A DNA stretch of 41,423 nt from a virus, in IMG/VR virus record IMGVR_UViG_3300033146_000746, positions 1-41,423 of that record; one strand, 5' to 3'. The stretch's first letter is position 1; every line of letters begins with the position of its first letter. Below the pieces are notes generated by a model, which saw nothing but the letters and a program-made list of their open reading frames with translations, searched no databases and was not told the DNA's origin. Of the stretch, positions 23,692-33,737 are shown piece by piece. The position numbers and the translations under genes were made by a program.

Positions 23692-26478
23692 TTAAATTGT
23701 TATGTTTGGACCGAGATAACTTATATCATCTCTAATTAAATTAACCACTAAATTGCCCGATGGTAGCGAAATATCAATTACACTACACTTAGTATTGAAT
23801 TTGTGTAATAGTAAAGCACCGTTAAAGATAGACCACTCAAATTCATTAAATAAACCATGTATCAAGTTCTCTTGAGTTGATATATCATTATAAAAAACTT
23901 CATACTTTGTTCCTGTGTTTATAATATTTATACTAGGAATAATTGAGGTAATTCTAGTAAAATCCAAAGTCGCTTCATATTCACCTTCATTAAACATAAA
24001 CTCTTTTTCCGATGTTGTATCACCAACCAATACAGAATTATAAGTCTCAGATTTAACAGAAGTTATCTGATCTAAAAATGTTATCGGTGCGACAATACCT
24101 GAAGAATTGATAATCTTAGAATGTCGATTGTCCAAATTATAATTGTAAATCGGAAATGACATATCCCCAAAAGTTAAATCCAATACTATATTGACAACTT
24201 CACCCGCTTTGACTTTATATTTCAATTTGGGTATATAAGTTTTTAATGAACCAATATAAGACGCACCACGATATATCTTCCAATTATAAATCGAAGCTAT
24301 TCCTGACCGTAAAAATTCAATCTCCCATGTATCACCAACTAATTTTTTCGAAAACAATGGCTTAACACCACTTATAACTCTGTCTTCTGGAATGTTGACA
24401 TCAACAGTAACTTCTCTAATCTCAGATCTTAATTCGTAAAATAAACCTTCCGAAGCATTACCTTTAGAAGAGTTATTATAATCAATTTTAGCGTTATAAC
24501 CACTAGGATAAAATGGAAATTCTTTAGGAGATGTTAAATCATTCAACATCGCATTTCCAACATAATTACCAAATCTAAACGCATTACCAAACTCATCAAT
24601 ATAATCAGCAACGTCTATAAACGATGTTGGTGGTATTTGTGAATGTAATTCCCAAAAAGATTCAAATTCCTCAGCAGACATAATTTTCATTTGATGCCAA
24701 TTCAAAGCATCTTTTGGTACATATATATAAAAATCATTCCAACCTAATGGATGTGTGATATCTTTAATATCATCAATCCAATATTTCTCAGGTAATGAAG
24801 TGGAAATTCTATATACGAAATTATCATATGGATCTGGGTCAACTGATACATAATAATACCCAATTGATGAAGAGAATATTGATATCAAGAATTGCATCTG
24901 AGTTTTGTTACCTTTGAAATAGTTCATTAAGGTAATATTCTTGAATAGAATTTCTTTTAAGTTTTCTGCTTCAGCCGCATTGATTAAAATGATAGATTCA
25001 TCATTTAGATCCGTCATATACTTGGCATATTCTGGTAGATATTGTGATACAAATAATTGCTCTATAACTTTGGAGTTTTCAAATTCTAATACCATATCTG
25101 TATTATCAAGAGCCAAATCTACTTTTTTAGGATCTTCAACATGGAAATAAGTATTTGTTTCGGCATTATATTCGGTAACTGGATAAGCATAATCAAATAT
25201 ATCAGCAACTTCATGCACGATTTTATCAATATCAATCAAAGCATCTAAGTTTTTGGCTTTGTAATAAATGTCATTAAAAAATTGATTTAGTTTAATCTCA
25301 TCAACTTTTGGAATTTCACCAGCCGTTTTGAATACAGCCGTTTTAATTTCAAATGGTATTTCATATTCTGGTGGAGACTTTGGAGCAACTTTTGAATTAT
25401 ATTCAACAGAATTAACAAATCTCATCACCACATATTCTCTAGTGTAAACATTAGAATTTAAGTTATCAACCCAACCTGCTCTTTCAGCAACAGAAGGATC
25501 GATAGCCCGTTCTAATAAATCAGAATATAACATCAAGACAAAATCATCATTTGACATATTTTGATAAATTGGTGTATCTAAATTATCAATTATATGTCGC
25601 CATTTAGTATAAGTCACTAAACGATTATCATCAGTACCAACAACAACTTGATAAACATAACCAGATAATAATTCATGAACGAAGATATCAAAATAGTTAT
25701 TTGTACCCCATTGATCAGGTACATCATAAAGCACTAAAACTTTGTTGATGTCTGGATTCTCATCTGATGGGAGATACCGATAAACTTTAACAGAATCTTT
25801 ATTGAGTGAAAGTTCTCTAATATTTGAAGAAGTAGATACACGAATTTTGTTAGCAGAAATCGGAATATCATAAGGTCTTGAATAAATACTTTCAAAAAGA
25901 GCACCGTCAAGAGTATATTGCATATCTAAAATATGTTTAGCTTTAACACCAGTAGTATCAATTTGAATTTGTAAATCAGTATAGATAGCCGTTTTAGCAA
26001 CTAGGACAGCATGATATATATTCGGGTCTAAAACTGTACCACAATCTACAATCTCGACTTGGTTTCTGTTCTCATCTTCATAAAACGCTTTTAATGTTTG
26101 ATCTGCTTCAATCTCTAAGAAATAAGCGGTATTTAAAGCAACAGCTATATGATGAACTGGTACGCCATTATGTATAACATCGACAGAAGAATCATAGAAA
26201 TGGAATCCAAATCCAATTTGTGCTGGAGTTGTTATATTATTTGGATAATCTTCTGAAGTGATACCAAAAGCGTAATCAGTAACTTCTCCTTCATTAACAT
26301 TATGAAAAACTTTGATACCAGTCCCAACTAAATCACCAACACCTGATGAATAATCGAAAGCGTCAGTGATATAAGCACGAGCATCCCATAAATCGTTATC
26401 TGATGTTTTAGTGATATGACCAGTGAATAAGTCTACATCAAAGTTTTTCTTGAATGTCCATTGTGGATAAATATACAT
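23692..26478 (-). CDS. 7: gp7-like baseplate wedge protein with a DUF4214-like insert
   Basis: A 928-residue protein (T4 gp7 has 1032), second to gp6 in size. A stretch in the C-terminal half, VYRISTSLPEKYWIDDIKDI then THPLGWNDFYIYV, resembles the conserved core of gp7 and of P2 gpI-type tail proteins (LP-x-W...I-HPxGW). Residues about 306-362 (NDDFVLMLYSDLLERAIDPS, then FVNSVEY) match the DUF4214 pattern of a short helical repeat domain. The remainder is strand-rich. It lies in the same operon as gp6 and gp25, consistent with a role in the (gp6)2-gp7 wedge. The gp7 name is moderate in certainty. Confidence 0.6.
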   Translation of the reverse strand: MYIYPQWTFKKNFDVDLFTGHITKTSDNDLWDARAYITDAFDYSSGVGDLVGTGIKVFHNVNEGEVTDYAFGITSEDYPNNITTPAQIGFGFHFYDSSVDVIHNGVPVHHIAVALNTAYFLEIEADQTLKAFYEDENRNQVEIVDCGTVLDPNIYHAVLVAKTAIYTDLQIQIDTTGVKAKHILDMQYTLDGALFESIYSRPYDIPISANKIRVSTSSNIRELSLNKDSVKVYRYLPSDENPDINKVLVLYDVPDQWGTNNYFDIFVHELLSGYVYQVVVGTDDNRLVTYTKWRHIIDNLDTPIYQNMSNDDFVLMLYSDLLERAIDPSVAERAGWVDNLNSNVYTREYVVMRFVNSVEYNSKVAPKSPPEYEIPFEIKTAVFKTAGEIPKVDEIKLNQFFNDIYYKAKNLDALIDIDKIVHEVADIFDYAYPVTEYNAETNTYFHVEDPKKVDLALDNTDMVLEFENSKVIEQLFVSQYLPEYAKYMTDLNDESIILINAAEAENLKEILFKNITLMNYFKGNKTQMQFLISIFSSSIGYYYVSVDPDPYDNFVYRISTSLPEKYWIDDIKDITHPLGWNDFYIYVPKDALNWHQMKIMSAEEFESFWELHSQIPPTSFIDVADYIDEFGNAFRFGNYVGNAMLNDLTSPKEFPFYPSGYNAKIDYNNSSKGNASEGLFYELRSEIREVTVDVNIPEDRVISGVKPLFSKKLVGDTWEIEFLRSGIASIYNWKIYRGASYIGSLKTYIPKLKYKVKAGEVVNIVLDLTFGDMSFPIYNYNLDNRHSKIINSSGIVAPITFLDQITSVKSETYNSVLVGDTTSEKEFMFNEGEYEATLDFTRITSIIPSINIINTGTKYEVFYNDISTQENLIHGLFNEFEWSIFNGALLLHKFNTKCSVIDISLPSGNLVVNLIRDDISYLGPNITI

Positions 26479-26487
26479 TATAAACCT

Positions 26488-26835
26488 TTATTGGAGATTT
26501 GCTTCTGTTTTTTCTTCTGGTCCAAATTCGATAGCGGTAATAATAGCACCCAAATTATTTGGAGTTGGTTCGTTTGGATCTCTAGTTAACACAATACCTA
26601 ATATACCAGATTCCTGGACAGAGTTCCATACCAGATCAAAAGTGTGATAAGTATCTGCTGGGACTGATAGATTGGACCCACTATATATAGTGCTTTCCCA
26701 TCCAGACATTACTGTGATTGATTCCCAACTTGAATTACATTTTATTCTCATTTTTGTTGGTTTATATTCATTCCAAGCATTTGAGTTAAAATTTAATGCC
26801 GCTTGTGTACCGTTTGGATGTAATGTTACTGCCAT
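26488..26835 (-). CDS. Small strand-rich baseplate-operon protein (115 aa)
   Basis: TAGGAG precedes the ATG. The sequence is beta-rich with several tryptophans and no cysteine motif: WNEYKPTKMRIKCNSSWESI, then LVWNSVQESGILGIVL. The family is not recognised. It lies between the gp7-like gene and a fibre-like gene in one run of closely spaced genes, so it is probably a minor virion protein. Confidence 0.7.
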   Translation of the reverse strand: MAVTLHPNGTQAALNFNSNAWNEYKPTKMRIKCNSSWESITVMSGWESTIYSGSNLSVPADTYHTFDLVWNSVQESGILGIVLTRDPNEPTPNNLGAIITAIEFGPEEKTEANLQ

Positions 26836-26847
26836 ATCTAACTCCTA

Positions 26848-27441
26848 TTAAACTTGTTCTGTGAATGTCCAACCAGCGACACCATTTTCGTTATAATATC
26901 CGGTGCCATCTTCACCACTGTTAGCTTCATCAATTGTATAATCAAACCATATACTTAACTCTACCGCCGAAACTATAATTCCGTTTGTCACTGTGATTAG
27001 TTTATTATCAACCGAAGTAAACGTTCCCGACCAACCAATTTCAGAAGCAGTTCCATTCTCCCAACGTAGTGAAGTAGAATTATAACTTAATGTATCACCA
27101 TTCTGTAAATTCGTGGTAGTTAATGGAAAATAACCAGCAATATGTGTATCAGCTATATTTCCAGCTTCAGCAGAATCTACAAAATCATTATGATTCCATG
27201 TCGTTTCATGTACCGATATAGCATTGACAGTTATAATTGTAGATTCCTGTCTAGCATAATCTCGAACCTGTGACTCAATAGTATATGTACTATGATCATG
27301 TGAAGTTCGGCCTAAATGAACATTGAAGAATTCAGTAATACTAATATTGTATTCTTCTGCTCCATTAGTGATAATCAAATAATCTAAATCAGGCAGAACT
27401 TGTCCCGATGATTTATTGTCATATTCAAATATTTTACCCAT
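26848..27441 (-). CDS. Small fibre-like structural protein (197 aa)
   Basis: The middle contains HIAGYFPLTTTNLQNGDTLS followed by YNSTSLRWENG, a motif (LxxGDxLxYNxxxxxWxN) frequent in phage fibre and appendage proteins. The C-terminus (GYYNENGVAGWTFTEQV) is a strand-rich tip. AGAGG lies before the start. It is probably a short appendage attached to the baseplate, grouped with the two neighbouring accessory genes. Confidence 0.65.
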   Translation of the reverse strand: MGKIFEYDNKSSGQVLPDLDYLIITNGAEEYNISITEFFNVHLGRTSHDHSTYTIESQVRDYARQESTIITVNAISVHETTWNHNDFVDSAEAGNIADTHIAGYFPLTTTNLQNGDTLSYNSTSLRWENGTASEIGWSGTFTSVDNKLITVTNGIIVSAVELSIWFDYTIDEANSGEDGTGYYNENGVAGWTFTEQV

Positions 27442-27463
27442 AATTTTTAACCTCTAGTTATAA

Positions 27464-28852
27464 TCAATTTGTTATTATAAAATCTTCGTCATTATCAAGA
27501 ATGGCATTACTCTCATGATCAAGTAAAGCATTTTCTAGAACTTCGTCTTCAAAAGATATATTCAAAATTCTATATTCACCATAAAATTTGTCGAATATAC
27601 GAATTCTACATGGATTAGTTTCACCATTAGCAATAACTCTAAATGTTCTATCTCCATTATCAACCAATGTCGCTAATGATGCTGTATTGTTGACATCTCT
27701 TCGAACTATAAGCGGTAAATCATATGTAATGTCAGGCCAAGCGGTTAATCCACTTACTGTATATATAGTTCCATCAACAGCATAATAATCACCAGTAATG
27801 ACATATGGCGAAGGTGTGATTTCAACAAATTGATTACCCATAATCGAAACACCATCTATCTCCATTACAAATCTAACATTATAATATCCCAAAACAGAAT
27901 ATGAATGGATTACTTCACCATAATTTGAAACAGATAAAGTACTTGGATTGCCCGAAACATTAGAAGCAAACGCATCATCAAATTCCCAACGATATTGGAT
28001 ATCCGATGGTCTTCGTTGTGAACTATGGCCGCCTTGTCCGTCACATGTATTCTCACAATCAACAGTCGAATTAAATCGTAAACCAATTGACGAAAAGTTA
28101 CCTAATGGGTCAGTGATTCTACCTGTTAAATTATAAAACGCTCCACCACCAGCAATCCGATTAATGATAACTGCTCCAAGTCCATCATATGTAGTTGCTG
28201 AACCTGTGTTAATCGGAACTGTATTAATTGGATAAGAGTTAATCGCACCAGAACCTTCGTCACCTTCATCAAATATCAAGAACACTTCAATAGTACAAGA
28301 ATCGTTTTCAAAGAAACGTTTGATGGTTCTATTGGATTGATTTGTTTCTAGCATTTGGAGGTACGTGTGAATCATTTTTGGTATAGTTGGATTATTTTCA
28401 AAGAAGCGTTGTGGATAATACCGTTTTGATGTTAAAGATATCAATTCTTTTCCCATCACATATTCTTCATCTCCATGAATCCGTAATCCATCCATACAGA
28501 AGCCAGGTTTGACATCAGTAAATTCTAATCTAAGAAAAATTGGTTTTAATCCTATTTCGCCATCTTTATAATCATACCAGTTCATATTATCTAATGAATG
28601 TTGGATAACACAATTTGAATAAGTTGATTGATTAGGTACATAAGCAATATGATAATCAATTTCAAAGACTTCAGTAGGTTCGATAAAGTTAACAACCATC
28701 CAAACAGAACCCGACATTTCTTCATTAAATTTCCAGAAAATGTCACCCTCAGTTTTGGTATTGAACCGTCCTGCTTCTAATTTCTCAGATAGCTCGTTAA
28801 AATGAGAAACTGTTATTAAGTTATTTTTCTCTGATATTTTTTCTAAAAGCAT
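27464..28852 (-). CDS. Baseplate accessory protein with PKD-like and discoidin-like parts
   Basis: A 462-residue protein beside gp6. Residues about 48-115 (VWMVVNFIEPTEVFEIDYHI, QHSLDNMNWYDY) look like the core of an F5/8 (discoidin) domain. Residues about 285-340 (IQYRWEFDD, then VIHSYSVLGYYNVRFVMEI) follow the PKD pattern (YxWxFxD...HxYxxxGxYxV). Just before it is a cysteine pair, CENTC. A third beta domain ends the protein. Such domains bind carbohydrate or proteins in surface-exposed molecules, so it may be a baseplate-borne receptor-binding or decorating protein. It overlaps nothing and lies 9 bp after gp6. Confidence 0.65.
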   Translation of the reverse strand: MLLEKISEKNNLITVSHFNELSEKLEAGRFNTKTEGDIFWKFNEEMSGSVWMVVNFIEPTEVFEIDYHIAYVPNQSTYSNCVIQHSLDNMNWYDYKDGEIGLKPIFLRLEFTDVKPGFCMDGLRIHGDEEYVMGKELISLTSKRYYPQRFFENNPTIPKMIHTYLQMLETNQSNRTIKRFFENDSCTIEVFLIFDEGDEGSGAINSYPINTVPINTGSATTYDGLGAVIINRIAGGGAFYNLTGRITDPLGNFSSIGLRFNSTVDCENTCDGQGGHSSQRRPSDIQYRWEFDDAFASNVSGNPSTLSVSNYGEVIHSYSVLGYYNVRFVMEIDGVSIMGNQFVEITPSPYVITGDYYAVDGTIYTVSGLTAWPDITYDLPLIVRRDVNNTASLATLVDNGDRTFRVIANGETNPCRIRIFDKFYGEYRILNISFEDEVLENALLDHESNAILDNDEDFIITN

Positions 28853-28861
28853 ATACTAACC

Positions 28862-31800
28862 TTAAATCTGAGTTGAAATAACTGGATTGATTTTAGCTCG
28901 AACGGTTTGTGTATAAATCGAATCAAAATCAGTTTGTGAACCAACGATAGTTTTGAATCCATCAATAGTATCATATTCATTATCTGGTATAATTGTTATT
29001 GTGTCCATTTTGACATCATTAGCTAGAATACCATAATTGTTAAAATAATTTCTGATATGTGTAGTAACAGTATTTAATGTTGAACTATTAGAAGAATTCA
29101 AATTGCCCTCTAATGTTTTATTGAAATTCAACTTACCAGACTCATATTCAAAAAATCCTAATGTGGAATCATGATAAATTCCGTAAGTATATACAGCATA
29201 ACCTTTTTCTCTTTGAATATTTCCAAGTCCATCAATGGATGTGATATAAGCTGGCTCTATAATAACTTCATTTCTTAAACCAAGATCATCAAATTCGACA
29301 TTAAGTGTTCCTAATGTAACATCAAAATCATAATGCTGTCCAGTTCCTTTAGTCATAGTAAATAAAGGATTCGAATTCCAAGAACAAGATATAGTATTCG
29401 TGTTGTCCTCTTCGAAAATTAATGGCATATCAACTAAAGAGATAGTTCTAAATGATCTCGTGTAAAACTCCTGAAATTTGAACTTCTCGTTTAACGCAAA
29501 TTCGTCATAGGTGAACATACCTAATAGATTCTTCTCGTCAACTTTAATAGATGATATAGCGGAGTTTAATGTAGCATGAGCATAATAACCATTATGTGAA
29601 TCTGCGGTTAATTCAAATGCTCTATAAATTTCATTATCGTTTGTATCTACTCCCAATAAATCGCATTGGAATCCTTGATTACTCAACCAAGTTGCTTCTT
29701 CGCCTAATGTGATAAAGTTGAATTGATCAATACCAACATTCGCTTTAGTCCATGTCAATTCAGCTACTTTTTGACGTTCTTCTGAGATGGTGTTGTTCAA
29801 ATATAAGTTATATACATTAACTGTTGCGTCCGATGATACTAATGTTAATGAAACTGTATAATGGTTTGTACCGATACCATCAAAAGAAAATGTCTCTTGA
29901 AACATTGTATCAATACCACCAGCAGAAATAATACTCATCTTCAATACTTCAGGCTTAAACACATCATTGTTAAATAAATATCTATCTAAATCTGGATGTG
30001 ATAATTTACCATGAATAGATGAACGTCCAACCATGTTATGTTTAATTATCTCAGGTAGTAAATTATATTTGTTGAATTTTCTTCGAATACGAATAGCAGT
30101 ATAGTCAATCCCATTAATGGGGTCAGCATCAATAACATTAAATTCTGTGTTGATTTCAACAATGTCTTTTAAGAATGCTTTAATTGTAGGATCGGCAGTC
30201 TCAGTTAAAATCAGTTGTTTGGAATCATTAAAATCTAATACACCTATTAACAAAACACCATCATTAAGTTTATTATTGATATATATTGACCAGCGTTTAA
30301 TGATAGTTGGGTCAACATTTGGATCAACTACTTCAGTAGTTAATGACACTTCCCAAAATCTATCAGTGTATTTATCATCAACATCACGTCCATGCCAAAT
30401 GTTATCAACCATTTTAATTTCAACATTGTTAGAATCCATAATATTAACATGAAATAAATCTATAATACTTTGATTATTCGCATTATAATCATTAATGATT
30501 TGTTGGTTCTTCTTAATGAAGTTAGTTGTTAAAGGAACATTATTCAAACCTCTAGCAACTTTACCATTTTCTCTTTGATATTTAACAGGAAGCCAAAATA
30601 CAGATTCTCTATCAATATAAAATGAATCTCTATTAAGAACAAATGAATAATCAGTTTCGATATCAGTTGAAATAACAGTTTCTATAGCATCAACTTGTGA
30701 ACGAACTTTTGAATTTCGATAAGGTACTTCAAAACCATTAAAATCTTTTTTGAAATAATCAACCAAAGTCTCAAATGATGAATCCTCAGTTTCTTTCAAT
30801 TCAGTCGGTGAAATTTTTGATGAAATCTCGATATGTGGAGTGATATTCAAATAGATATATGAAGGTTTTAAGAAATATTTATTTGTTGCTATAACACCAG
30901 CATCTTTCAATTCAGAAATGATTTTAACTTCGTCACCTTCGTTAATGTATAACTGTAGTGAACCTAAAAACTCATTCAATACCTCAGATGATGTTGGAAT
31001 TGCCGCTATATAAGCATTTCCTAAGAAATTACGATTGCCTGGCTCTAATTGATCTCCACCTATAACATTAACTTCGTCTATCATATGGCCATATTGTGTT
31101 TTGATTAATGTATCATAATCATTACCAGTAACAGCACGTCCAGCCGCCGCAAAGAATCTTGGGGCATTATTCTTAATGGAATCTAATGTTTCATAATCTT
31201 CACCACCGAAAGAAGGAGCAGATGGTTCAAATTCTAATTTAGATACATCAACAGTTTCAATATCAAAAGATTTATTCGGTACTAAATTATTAGGGATTTC
31301 GATATCAATTTCGCCATTAGCAGTTTTGCCAATAGTCTCAAGATAATCAACAATAATAGTCTCAGTTAATGAAGGTGCTCTACCAACAATATTATTTCCG
31401 AAAATGATTTTAGGTGTACCTTCATTCAAAATATCTTCTTCTAGGAAATAAATTTCATCGCCTTGAATATCAAAGAAAGTCTTAGCTAAAGTCCACTCAT
31501 TTTTAGAAGATTCTGAGGATTGTGTTGTATATACAGAAACCTTCATATTCGTTTCATCAATAAATTTCGATGGAACTGTGAATGTTTGTAAAGATTTACC
31601 TGAACCTAGAACACTAAATTTCTTATATACACCTTGAATCAATGTGATTCTTGGTTGTAATTCATTAGCGGCTGATGTCATTTCGAATGGATTTTTAGGA
31701 TTAACTAATAAAGTAATTGGCTCAGTATTAACCCATGAATATCCATCTTCTGAACCCATAAAGACTGTAGAAGCTGGTAAAACTATTTTTGAATCTGTAC

Positions 31801-32131
31801 TGAAAAATACATCGCCGGGATTATAGGTAAATACACCTTCCATACGTGAAGATTGAATTCGTTTTGGTTTATAACCTAAAGTTTTGGCGATTGATACAGC
31901 ATTCTTCCGTAACGTGGTTGTATCTAAAAAATTATCATTCGCTACAGTTGATACCATATATGACATCATCATAGTGGTATATGCCATTGTGTCTATGATA
32001 TATGCTAAGTTAGATCCTTCGAAGTCTAAAGGAGCATCATAAGTTCCTTGAGTGGTTAGAAATTTGACTACTTCGGCTCTAACATCTTCGAAACGAATAG
32101 CATTTAATGAAAATTGAAAAGTATCTGACAT
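28862..32131 (-). CDS. 6: Baseplate wedge protein gp6, extended form
   Basis: A 1089-residue protein (T4 gp6 has 660). The N-terminus is diagnostic of gp6: FEDVRAEVVKFLTTQGTYDA, FEGSNLAYIIDTMAYTTMMM, then NDNFLDTTTLRKNAVSIAKT followed by LGYKPKRIQSS. gp6 dimers form the inner ring of the baseplate. The first 550 or so residues hold the J-like core; the rest, strand-rich, adds several hundred residues absent from T4, ending with NPVISTQI. It starts 1 bp after the gp25 stop, the common gp25-gp6 pairing. Confidence 0.85.
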   Translation of the reverse strand: MSDTFQFSLNAIRFEDVRAEVVKFLTTQGTYDAPLDFEGSNLAYIIDTMAYTTMMMSYMVSTVANDNFLDTTTLRKNAVSIAKTLGYKPKRIQSSRMEGVFTYNPGDVFFSTDSKIVLPASTVFMGSEDGYSWVNTEPITLLVNPKNPFEMTSAANELQPRITLIQGVYKKFSVLGSGKSLQTFTVPSKFIDETNMKVSVYTTQSSESSKNEWTLAKTFFDIQGDEIYFLEEDILNEGTPKIIFGNNIVGRAPSLTETIIVDYLETIGKTANGEIDIEIPNNLVPNKSFDIETVDVSKLEFEPSAPSFGGEDYETLDSIKNNAPRFFAAAGRAVTGNDYDTLIKTQYGHMIDEVNVIGGDQLEPGNRNFLGNAYIAAIPTSSEVLNEFLGSLQLYINEGDEVKIISELKDAGVIATNKYFLKPSYIYLNITPHIEISSKISPTELKETEDSSFETLVDYFKKDFNGFEVPYRNSKVRSQVDAIETVISTDIETDYSFVLNRDSFYIDRESVFWLPVKYQRENGKVARGLNNVPLTTNFIKKNQQIINDYNANNQSIIDLFHVNIMDSNNVEIKMVDNIWHGRDVDDKYTDRFWEVSLTTEVVDPNVDPTIIKRWSIYINNKLNDGVLLIGVLDFNDSKQLILTETADPTIKAFLKDIVEINTEFNVIDADPINGIDYTAIRIRRKFNKYNLLPEIIKHNMVGRSSIHGKLSHPDLDRYLFNNDVFKPEVLKMSIISAGGIDTMFQETFSFDGIGTNHYTVSLTLVSSDATVNVYNLYLNNTISEERQKVAELTWTKANVGIDQFNFITLGEEATWLSNQGFQCDLLGVDTNDNEIYRAFELTADSHNGYYAHATLNSAISSIKVDEKNLLGMFTYDEFALNEKFKFQEFYTRSFRTISLVDMPLIFEEDNTNTISCSWNSNPLFTMTKGTGQHYDFDVTLGTLNVEFDDLGLRNEVIIEPAYITSIDGLGNIQREKGYAVYTYGIYHDSTLGFFEYESGKLNFNKTLEGNLNSSNSSTLNTVTTHIRNYFNNYGILANDVKMDTITIIPDNEYDTIDGFKTIVGSQTDFDSIYTQTVRAKINPVISTQI

Positions 32132-32132
32132 T

Positions 32133-32603
32133 TTATCTTACCTTTTCTAATGATGTCGTTAATTTGACTATATCTTTAGATGTGTTTATGGATAAATATA
32201 TATCAATAATATATGTGTTCTGGATTTCGTCTGGTGTAACTACAACTCGTAATTTTGAAACTCTAGGCTCAAAATCAGAAATAGCTTGATATATCTCTTC
32301 CACAATATCAAGTGCTGTTATATCATCTATCATTTCAAATAAATATTGATTAAGATTACAACCAAATAACGGATTCATAACACGTTCGCCTGGTTGAGTC
32401 AATAATATATTATATATTGATTCGATTACTGCTTGTTCATTTGTTAACATACCTAAATCAGATAGACCATCGGCATTACGAGTTTTGGGAGCTAATATAC
32501 CAGCTTTATTGACATCAAAGAAATACAGTTGCTTTTCTTTGGGAATAGTCTTATCTAATCTGGAAGATCTATCTTCACTAATTTCATCAAATGTACGAGG
32601 CAT
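32133..32603 (-). CDS. 25: Baseplate wedge protein gp25 (GPW_gp25 family)
   Basis: A 156-residue protein (T4 gp25 has 132). The family core is clear: NEQAVIESIYNILLTQPGER, VMNPLFGCNLNQYLFE and the closing DIYLSINTSKDIVKLTTSLE. The EPR-type motif is present as FEPRVSKLRV. gp25 binds gp6 and starts sheath assembly. It opens the baseplate operon, with a late promoter 27 bp upstream. Confidence 0.9.
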   Translation of the reverse strand: MPRTFDEISEDRSSRLDKTIPKEKQLYFFDVNKAGILAPKTRNADGLSDLGMLTNEQAVIESIYNILLTQPGERVMNPLFGCNLNQYLFEMIDDITALDIVEEIYQAISDFEPRVSKLRVVVTPDEIQNTYIIDIYLSINTSKDIVKLTTSLEKVR

Positions 32604-32629
32604 CTTTAATCCTAATTTGTTGTTTATAT

Positions 32630-32637
32630 TATTTATA
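32630..32637 (-). promoter_or_regulatory. T4-type late promoter (TATAAATA) for the gp25-gp6 operon
   Basis: Exact TATAAATA on the minus strand, 27 bp before the gp25 start and just after the gp32 terminator. Confidence 0.85.
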
Positions 32638-32643
32638 AAACAA

Positions 32644-32678
32644 AAAAAGCTACTAGATAAAATACCTAGTAGCTTTTT
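32644..32678 (-). terminator. Intrinsic terminator after gp32
   Basis: A perfect 13-bp stem: AAAAAGCTACTAG (32644-32656) with CTAGTAGCTTTTT (32666-32678), 9-nt loop. On the minus strand it is followed by a run of seven T (32642-32648). It ends the gp32 transcript 29 bp after the stop codon; symmetry of the T runs would let it act both ways. Confidence 0.9.
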
Positions 32679-32706
32679 CAGATTAAACCTCTTTTTAACT
32701 TAGAAT

Positions 32707-33723
32707 CTATTTATTTTGAAGATTAGCGAAAAACGCTTCATCATCATCTAAATCCCCATTTGATTCTGTGGATTCTGTAGACTCTCCGGCTGATTCTCCG
32801 GCATTGCTTTCATCTTCTGTAGTAGTTCCAGAGCTTGCTTCGTCTGCTTGTGAATTTCCTTCTGAATTTTCATTTGTTGTTTCAGTTGTTCTTTCATCTA
32901 AAGCCTCATCTTTCTCAACTTCTTCATCAGCAACAGGTGTAATACCTAACAAGTGACCAACCTGTTTAATGGTATCACCAATTTCAGGGAAATTCTTAGG
33001 GTCAGTAAATTCATCCAACGAATGAACAGATTCCATCATTTCGTTGATCTTATCTTCATCACCTTCGAATACAGGTTTTGGTTTAGAGAAAGCAGAATCA
33101 TCATAATTAGGAACAGCGTCTTTTGAAATCTGAGCATCTTTGATTTTCAATTTGAAATCAGCACCATTGAAGATATCGAACGGTGTAAATTCTTCGAAAT
33201 CGTCATCCTCAAGATCAGTCTCAGAAGGAAACATTTGTGCTTCAATTTTCTGATAAATCTTATAACCATAACGAAACAAGAATACTTTACCATTATTCTC
33301 AGAATCAAAGGGATCATTTACAACCATGATATTTGATACCCAGTTTTGTTTCCGAGCTCGTTTCTTTCCAATTTTCTTATCTGATTCATATACTGATTCA
33401 TAATACTCAGAGTTCTTAGCACAGATAGGACATTTTGGGTCCCAACCGAAAGTTGAAATACAGTTGTTAATGTACCATTTTTTACCTGAACCATCAGAAG
33501 CGGTATATTTAAATGCGTGGTTGTAATAGTGAGCGAATGGATTTCCTTCTTGATCAGGCAAGAAACGCAAAGTATAGAATTTCTTCTTAGCGATTGCTTG
33601 TTTCCAGTCTGGTTTGAAGATACGGTCATCTTTGTAGGATTTGGTTTTGGATTCTTTTTCTTTAGAAATGTCGTCTTTGATTTTTTCCCAATTGAAACGA
33701 TTTTTCCATTTTGAACCTGCCAT
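32707..33723 (-). CDS. 32: Single-stranded DNA-binding protein gp32
   Basis: A 338-residue protein (T4 gp32 has 301). Zinc ligands are conserved: C88, C98 and C101 have the same 10 and 3 spacing as T4 C77, C87 and C90, and H69 or H65 takes the place of H64. The basic, aromatic N-terminus (KWKNRFNWEKIKD) is where T4 binds its neighbour. The last 90 residues are the acidic, serine/threonine-rich tail that contacts other replication proteins. AAGGAG precedes the ATG. Upstream are tandem sigma-70 and late promoters and three stem-loops, so both early and late expression and feedback are likely. It is essential for replication and recombination. Confidence 0.9.
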   Translation of the reverse strand: MAGSKWKNRFNWEKIKDDISKEKESKTKSYKDDRIFKPDWKQAIAKKKFYTLRFLPDQEGNPFAHYYNHAFKYTASDGSGKKWYINNCISTFGWDPKCPICAKNSEYYESVYESDKKIGKKRARKQNWVSNIMVVNDPFDSENNGKVFLFRYGYKIYQKIEAQMFPSETDLEDDDFEEFTPFDIFNGADFKLKIKDAQISKDAVPNYDDSAFSKPKPVFEGDEDKINEMMESVHSLDEFTDPKNFPEIGDTIKQVGHLLGITPVADEEVEKDEALDERTTETTNENSEGNSQADEASSGTTTEDESNAGESAGESTESTESNGDLDDDEAFFANLQNK

Positions 33724-33737
33724 ATTATTTCTCCTTG

